64,000 bases of DNA from Bacillota bacterium (GTDB lineage Bacteria > Bacillota > DTU065): positions 1 through 64,000 of the forward strand of contig JAHDNZ010000011.1 in the NCBI GenBank assembly GCA_018435125.1. The letters are read 5' to 3'. The translations under genes and the position numbers were made by a program. This document shows, in pieces, positions 59,371-64,000 of this stretch; position 1 is the first letter of the stretch, and every line of letters begins with the position of its first letter. The notes below the pieces were generated by a model. It was not told the DNA's origin and did no database searches. It was given only the letters and a program-made list of their open reading frames with translations.

Positions 59371-60718
59371 TTAATCCCGGAAAAATATCGGCATAGTTTG
59401 GTATGTATTACCGCTATGCCGATTTTTCTTGTTCTGGGGTGGATGTAGAACCAGTGGGTCAAACTCGCCAATGCAGTTATAAACGATTTTGATACGCTGT
59501 ACTTGTCTACCATCAATGCGCTCTGCCTTGTAAACATAGATTTATTAAACGAACTCTCGGATAATCTCAGTTGTGAGTTCCTGTACGTCTGTGTACTTTC
59601 TTATCAAGGCGAGGAAGTGGTCAACATTAAGTGCGCTTTCCTTTTCTGAAACCATGGTTGATTTTAGTTCTACCGCTCGGCTTTCAAGGGTATGCTGCTC
59701 GGCTTCATAATTTGCAGTCATTTTGGCAAAACGCTTATCGGAAATTTTACCCTCGATATTGTCCTCATAAAGCCTTTGAATAAGCTGATACGAGCCTGTG
59801 ATTGCTCTAATTCCCGTTTGCTGTCACGCATACTTTTATCAAGGTCTGTCCTGTTTTCTTAGTAACCATCTGTACAAATTCATCCTCATGGTTTCTGGTA
59901 AAAGCCATTACCCGCGGATACCATCAAGGAGCAATTCCTCAACGACCACATTGCGTATCTGGTGAGAGCTGTAGCCACCTTTTATTTTACGGTAGGTACA
60001 CACACAAAATGCTCTTTGTCATGCTCCCAACCACGTCCATGCACTTGGTATAGCTTGTTGCCACAATCAGCACAGAAGAGCATACCGGAGAGGATTGGCA
60101 TTTCACCCATTGGCGTAAGCCTATGTCTGCCATCTCGGATTTTCTACACTACCTCGAACACAGGCTCCTCAATAATCGCTTCATGGGTATTCTTGAAAAT
60201 CACCCATTCTGACGGGTCGTTCTTCATCTGCTTTTTCTGCATATAGGACTTGCGATAGGTTTTGAAGTTAACCGTATGCCCTAAGTACTCCTGTCTTGAA
60301 AGCATATGAACTATTATTCTACCTCGCCAGATATAATCATCGTCATGGCCCCTGTTATCCGGATATTAATTCCATTTGCCTTTGCGCGAGCCGTTGGATT
60401 CATTATACAGCGTTTGCTAAACTCTTTAGCAATTTGTGTAGGACCATAACCTTGCATACACAAGTGAAATGCTTCTTTTATCACTTTGGCGGTTTCTTTA
60501 TCAACAATCCAATGGATCTTATCTTCCGGGTCTTTGATGTAGCCATAAGGTGGATTGGTGCAAAGTGGCCTTTTGACTTAAAGACAGAGCGGATTTTCTT
60601 GCTCTTATCCGTGGCATACCATTCGTTGATGATATTTTTCATCTCGAGAGAGATGGCAGTACAGAGCGGTTATTTTAGCGTTGTTCTTTACAGCAATATA
60701 AGACTGTCTGTTATTCAT
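59371..60718 (-). pseudogene. large serine recombinase (DUF4368-type), decayed
   Basis: Read on the minus strand from an ATG at 60718 (GGAGGT upstream): NNRQSYIAVKN...ITALYCHLSRDE, then a deletion of most of the resolvase domain, then MKNIINEWYATDKSKKIR, PYGYIKDPEDKIHWIVDKETAK in shifted frames, the zinc ribbon (CADCGNKLYQVHGRGW), YRKIKGGYSSHQIRN, a coiled coil (AKMTANYEAEQHTLESRA), and the tail YVYKAERIDGRQVQRIKI ending at 59371. Several stops and frameshifts interrupt it. It resembles recombinases of Tn5397/Tn916-like conjugative transposons. Inactive remnant. Confidence 0.85.
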
Positions 60719-60739
60719 GTTTACCTCCTTTCCGACAGA

Positions 60740-60877
60740 ATGGAGGTAAAGATTAATAACAAATTTATCATAAGCATAAGTGAGCGTATGTTGGAGTTTC
60801 TTAAAACTCTCAAAAAGCAGTATGTTGAAGTCGAGTCTATTCGTTCCTATAATGAAATAGATAAAATTAAAAAATAG
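60740..60877 (+). CDS. short open frame beside the recombinase relic, uncertain
   Basis: A 45-codon frame (MEVKINNKFIISISERMLEFLKTLKKQYVEVESI-like, basic/helical) starting inside the relic's ribosome-binding region on the other strand. It lacks its own SD. It may be the tail of a truncated gene from the mobile element rather than an intact gene. Confidence 0.25.
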   Translation: MEVKINNKFIISISERMLEFLKTLKKQYVEVESIRSYNEIDKIKK

Positions 60878-60934
60878 ATTTTTACCAACAAAATATAACT
60901 TTTAAAAGTCTTACAACTGCAGGGATGAAATGAG

Positions 60935-61459
60935 GTGGTGCAGATAAATGAGAGTGAAATGATAGCAAGGCTTAGGAGTGGGGATATCACTGCTCTAGAG
61001 TATGTTTACATGGAGTATGTGGATAGGCTTTATTCGTTTTCCTTATCAATCTGTAAAAGTAAAGAAACAGCCGAAGACATAATCGCGAATGTTTTTTTAA
61101 TGGTGTATAACTATCTTTCAAGTGGTAAACAGATAAGAAACCTAAAATCGTTTCTATATACATCCGTTAGAAATGCCACATATGACGAGATAAAATTTTC
61201 ATCACGTAAAGAACCCCTGCCAGAGGATGATATCTACAAAAGTAATACGCTAGACATATGTGAGAAAGTATTAATAACTCTTTTACTTGACAGATTACCA
61301 TCTGATGAACGTGAGATAATCCTACTCTATTGTTATGAAGGCTTTCTGCACAAGGAAATTGCTAATATACTCGATATTCCGGAAGGTACAGCTCGATGGA
61401 AGTATCGGAATGCGATAGCAAAATTGAAGACATGGATGGGTGGTGTTGATAATGATTGA
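60935..61459 (+). CDS. ECF-type RNA polymerase sigma factor
   Basis: A 174-residue sigma-70 family protein of ECF type. Region 2 (about 8-75) includes YMEYVDRLYSFSLSICKSKETAEDIIANVF. Region 4 (about 115-165) has RLPSDEREIILLYCYEGFLHKEIANILDIPEGTARWKYRNAIAKLK. GTG start at 60935 with GAGG close upstream (poor spacing); ATG 60959 is another option. It overlaps the small gene at 61452 by 8 bases. Base composition and context (next to a recombinase relic) suggest acquired DNA. Confidence 0.85.
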   Translation: MVQINESEMIARLRSGDITALEYVYMEYVDRLYSFSLSICKSKETAEDIIANVFLMVYNYLSSGKQIRNLKSFLYTSVRNATYDEIKFSSRKEPLPEDDIYKSNTLDICEKVLITLLLDRLPSDEREIILLYCYEGFLHKEIANILDIPEGTARWKYRNAIAKLKTWMGGVDND

Positions 61460-61670
61460 AAAACAACTTAATAAATTAGTTTTGAATTCAGTAAAAGCAG
61501 CACCTATTAGCTTATGGGAGAGAGTAAAAAATGATGTGGCAAAGAGTATTGCAGATGAGCTCTTAGCGAAGCTTGACGAGCAGAAAGAGCCGAGGAAACA
61601 GGAGAGCATGGACAGAGTGAATGCGTTGATAGCATTGAATGTACCAAAACAATATTCGAAAGGGGCTTAA
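61452..61670 (+). CDS. small protein coupled to the ECF sigma factor
   Basis: A 72-residue protein without TM segments, charged and helical (LWERVKNDVAKSIADELLAKLDEQKEPRKQ). Position and 8-base overlap suggest a cytoplasmic anti-sigma or accessory factor, but no anti-sigma zinc motif (HxxxCxxC) is present. The function is unknown. The TPR gene starts 5 bases later. Confidence 0.6.
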   Translation: MIEKQLNKLVLNSVKAAPISLWERVKNDVAKSIADELLAKLDEQKEPRKQESMDRVNALIALNVPKQYSKGA

Positions 61671-61675
61671 TAAAT

Positions 61676-62401
61676 ATGGGATATAGAAATGATGCAGACA
61701 GACTATTCGGAATATATGGAAGTTCAGGAAAGCTTGAGGATTATGTAGCTGCTAATAAGACATACGAGAAAATGATTGAAAGTGGAAACTATTCAAATCA
61801 GGATTTGCTTGAATATGCATTGTTGCAGGATTATCATTCGATGTATTATGTCAAAAAAGCAATCGGATTGTACAATAAAATAATTGAAAATGGGAAAGAA
61901 ACTCGTGATGATGTTTATTATAAATCACAAAGTCAGCTTATTGTTTTGCTTGCCAGGAATAACAGAAGTCATGAAAGCATCGATAAATATAAACAGATGG
62001 TTAAAGATGAACCTAATAACTATCGCGCTTATGATTTACTTCATCAAGCATATTTTTGGGCAAAGCAATATGATGATGCGTGGCTTGCATTAGAAGCTGC
62101 AATGAAATTTGAACCTAACAATGCCGGTTTATTAAGCGATGCGGGTTATGTCTGTAAGGCACTTGGCAGGTATGATGAAGCGATTGATTTCTATGATAAG
62201 GCCTTTGCTATTAACAGTGATGATGCGAGCACACTATATGGCAAAGCTTGTTTGTTTATGGATACCGGGCGAGACGAGGAGGCTATTATGGCCTGGCAGG
62301 ATGTTATCGATTGGAACAACAGCCATGGTTTTAGTGAAGCAAATAAATGGCCAGAAACAGAAATTGCGAAACGTAAGAAGAAACTTATATCAGAAAAATA
62401 A
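61676..62401 (+). CDS. TPR-repeat protein
   Basis: A 241-residue soluble protein with tetratricopeptide-like helical pairs through most of its length. The clearest units are NYRAYDLLHQAYFWAKQYDDAWLALEAAMKFEPNN, AGLLSDAGYVCKALGRYDEAIDFYDKAFAINSDD and STLYGKACLFMDTGRDEEAIMAWQDVI. No signal peptide. The start ATG 61676 follows GAAAGGGG. It forms an apparent operon with the sigma factor and small gene and may modulate them or bind another partner. Confidence 0.8.
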   Translation: MGYRNDADRLFGIYGSSGKLEDYVAANKTYEKMIESGNYSNQDLLEYALLQDYHSMYYVKKAIGLYNKIIENGKETRDDVYYKSQSQLIVLLARNNRSHESIDKYKQMVKDEPNNYRAYDLLHQAYFWAKQYDDAWLALEAAMKFEPNNAGLLSDAGYVCKALGRYDEAIDFYDKAFAINSDDASTLYGKACLFMDTGRDEEAIMAWQDVIDWNNSHGFSEANKWPETEIAKRKKKLISEK

Positions 62402-62439
62402 TAAGTTCGCAACCCTATCAATATAGGTATGGCATAAAG

Positions 62440-62482
62440 AAAGACTGCACTAAAGGTTTTATCCTTCGGTGCAGTCTTTGCT
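62440..62482 (+). terminator. terminator after the sigma/TPR cluster
   Basis: AAAGACTGCAC (62440-62450) / GTGCAGTCTTT (62469-62479), 11 bp, with an inner AAGG/CCTT pairing. The T run is short (TTTGCTTT). Confidence 0.75.
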
Positions 62483-63328
62483 TTAGAGTCCCCCACTTGA
62501 AGAGAGTCGATTAAAAATTAACTTCTTTTCGAATTTCATTTAAGGCAATGTCATTAAGTTAAGAACCGAAAAAATTAGAACTCAAAAAGACAGAATATGA
62601 GAAATCGCACTCCGCCTTTTTTTTTGATGTTTTTGACAAGAGGTCTTCGCAAGAATGGTCATGTATAATTTTTGTGAAGTCATCACTCTGCACGTAGTGA
62701 TACAACAAAAATCAAGGAAATACGACTACCAGGTTAATTTCTCTAAGGCCATGTCGATTTGTAGACACTTCTTCAAAACCTCTGTTAATGCACATCCACC
62801 CGATATTGAAGCTCTTATACAAAAGTATATTTTACCGATAAGACAGGGTCGTCGCACACACCTTAGAAAAATCAGATCCAGAACTTTTGTAAGCTTCAAC
62901 TAGAGAATAGCTTAGAATCCGAGATAAAACAAAAGTTTTTTGACAGATAATACATATGTCTATTTGTCATACCTCAAAATAGTAACTTCCAAGCTTCTAA
63001 AGAAAAAAAGAGTCGTCAAAGATGTATTTATATTACGTTGAAAACTCTTAATAAATATCTCGTTACACTAACTTAATGGCATTGTTCTTTAGAGCGGTAT
63101 TTTTATCTTTTCTAACCTAAAAGGCAGTATAAAATTGCTTCTCAAAAAATAGATGCATTCTTTAGTAAGCATTAGGACAACCTGGTAGGATATCTAGCTT
63201 AATTAACTTAACAAAATAAGCCACCAGCAAGACAATTCTAGCAAACCAGACAATTTAATGTTAGTAACCTTTGAAGGAATTTGCCAAAGAAGTGTGTAAT
63301 GTGAATGTAAAGAAAGGATGCGGATGGC
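62483..63328. other. gene-poor stretch before the alcohol dehydrogenase
   Basis: About 850 bases without an intact gene. Apart from the 82-codon frame at 62655, I see only AT-rich sequence and no clear promoter for the gene at 63329. Confidence 0.5.
62655..62903 (+). pseudogene. possible transposase C-terminal fragment
   Basis: An 82-codon frame without a ribosome binding site. Its product contains SRKYDYQVNFSKAMSICRHFF and HPPDIEALIQKYILPIRQGR...RTFVSFN. The second half recalls the C-terminal ends of IS4-like transposases of Bacillota (IEALI..YI.PIR.GR....K.RS..FVSF), from memory only. No matching N-terminal part is upstream, so if real it is a remnant. Confidence 0.35.
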
Positions 63329-64000
63329 ATGCTAGAATTATCTTATTATATGCCGGTTAAGATCTGTTTTGGATATGCGGCAGTAGAAAGAAACTCTCAT
63401 TTACTGAAAAACTATGGAACTAGAACGGCTATTATTACAGGTTCGTTAAGCGCCGCTAAAAGCGGTGCCCTTTCTGATATAGTTGCAGCCATAAATAAGA
63501 ATGGACAAACATTTCAAATATTTAGCGGTGTAAAAAATGATCCTCCCATAGAAAATGTGATGCAAATGGCTTCGGAAATAAATCTCTTTAAGCCTGATTA
63601 TTTAATAGCTATCGGGGGAGGATCGGTAATAGATGCAGCTAAAGCTATCGCTTTACTTTTGACAAATAGCTTTAAAGAGGAGATTCTTTGGCAAAAAGAT
63701 TTTATTAAACCTTTACCATTAATCGCAATACCGACTACTGCAGGAACTGGTAGCGAAGTGACCCCCTACGCTATTTTGACAGATAATAAACTAAAGACTA
63801 AAAGGTCTGTATCTAGTGAAGAAATCTATCCTAAAGTGGCATTTTGCGATCCTTTTTATACAGAATCTATGGCAAAGGAGCTAACAATTAATACAGCAGT
63901 TGATGCCCTATCCCATCTCTTAGAAGGTTTTTTTGCCAAACGAGCTAATAATATAAGTGATCTATATGCCTTAAAAGGATTAGAGTTTTGGTCTGAAGGC
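63329..64000 (+). CDS. iron-containing alcohol dehydrogenase (runs off the window)
   Basis: The first 224 residues of a group III Fe-ADH, no stop before the window ends. NAD-binding IGGGSVIDAAKAIALLL (about 95), IPTTAGTGSEVTPYAIL (about 135) and the first metal-region sequence NTAVDALSHLLEGFF are present; the remaining His ligands lie beyond the window. ATG 63329 follows AAAGGATG at a somewhat long spacing. It probably reduces aldehydes in fermentation; the exact substrate is unknown. Confidence 0.92.
   Translation, partial: MLELSYYMPVKICFGYAAVERNSHLLKNYGTRTAIITGSLSAAKSGALSDIVAAINKNGQTFQIFSGVKNDPPIENVMQMASEINLFKPDYLIAIGGGSVIDAAKAIALLLTNSFKEEILWQKDFIKPLPLIAIPTTAGTGSEVTPYAILTDNKLKTKRSVSSEEIYPKVAFCDPFYTESMAKELTINTAVDALSHLLEGFFAKRANNISDLYALKGLEFWSEG

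Noticed and set aside
59387-59423. ATCGGCATAG / CTATGCCGAT inverted repeat as a transposon end
   Set aside because: It lies within the 3' end of the recombinase relic, no matching copy was found elsewhere in the window, and no target duplication is visible. A decayed terminator is as likely.
59962-60246. 94-codon plus-strand frame rich in Cys and Ser
   Set aside because: It is antisense to the zinc-ribbon part of the recombinase relic.
60296-60877. 193-codon plus-strand frame
   Set aside because: Most of it is antisense to the recombinase relic, whose minus-strand translation gives clear family motifs. Only the last 45 codons lie outside, and they are listed as uncertain.

Overview
The window looks like chromosomal DNA of a low-GC Gram-positive bacterium (Bacillota, probably a Clostridia-like lineage). 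Support: Bacillus-type gene order (infC-rpmI-rplT; rpmB / asp23-fakA-degV; rsmD-coaD), two T-box leaders (pheST, proS), tandem PyrR-type attenuators before the pyrimidine operon, an L20-type leader, strong TTGACA/TATAAT promoters often with a TGn extension, AGGAGG ribosome binding sites and many TTG/GTG starts. A SleB-like hydrolase and a YqzL-like peptide fit a spore-former but do not prove it.

Layout. 0.1-11 kb: translation genes (infC, rpmI, rplT, an rRNA/tRNA methyltransferase, pheS, pheT), zapA, cvpA, a PolX protein and a zinc-type ABC importer with a Fur-family regulator. 11-18 kb: tRNA-Ala, a zinc-ribbon protein, a heterodimeric ABC exporter and a three-gene membrane/DUF4097-like cluster. 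18-26 kb: a LuxR-type regulator, rimO, pgsA, a short FtsH-like protease with a small membrane partner, proS, a secreted double FMN-binding protein and a cyclase. 26.6-36 kb: the pyrimidine operon pyrB-C-carA-carB-pyrK-D-F-E. 36-47 kb: nagA, a secreted LamG/DUF1080-like protein and a peptide/oligosaccharide ABC importer followed by three exported or membrane proteins. 47-58.9 kb: SleB-like hydrolase and GHL10-like protein (minus strand), ldh, pncC, two Gfo/Idh/MocA oxidoreductases, rpmB, asp23, fakA, degV, rsmD, coaD and a coiled-coil protein. 58.9-63.3 kb: a decayed accessory segment with a broken ferritin gene, a serine-recombinase relic and an ECF sigma / small protein / TPR trio. An iron alcohol dehydrogenase runs off the right edge.

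Most notable observations: (1) the substrate-binding protein at 38957-40654 has its family motifs in circularly permuted order, with a signal peptide on the former C-terminal half; (2) the carA product inside an otherwise intact pyr operon has lost the glutaminase active site, with Ser at the nucleophile Cys position, as in ammonia-dependent CPS-I; (3) the PolX protein has lost all three polymerase carboxylates but keeps its PHP nuclease residues; (4) at three genes (cvpA, pgsA, the gene at 37623) a strong Shine-Dalgarno lies about 25-38 nt upstream of the start with a hairpin exactly in between, so that folding restores normal spacing. All calls come from reading the sequence; no database search or folding program was run.
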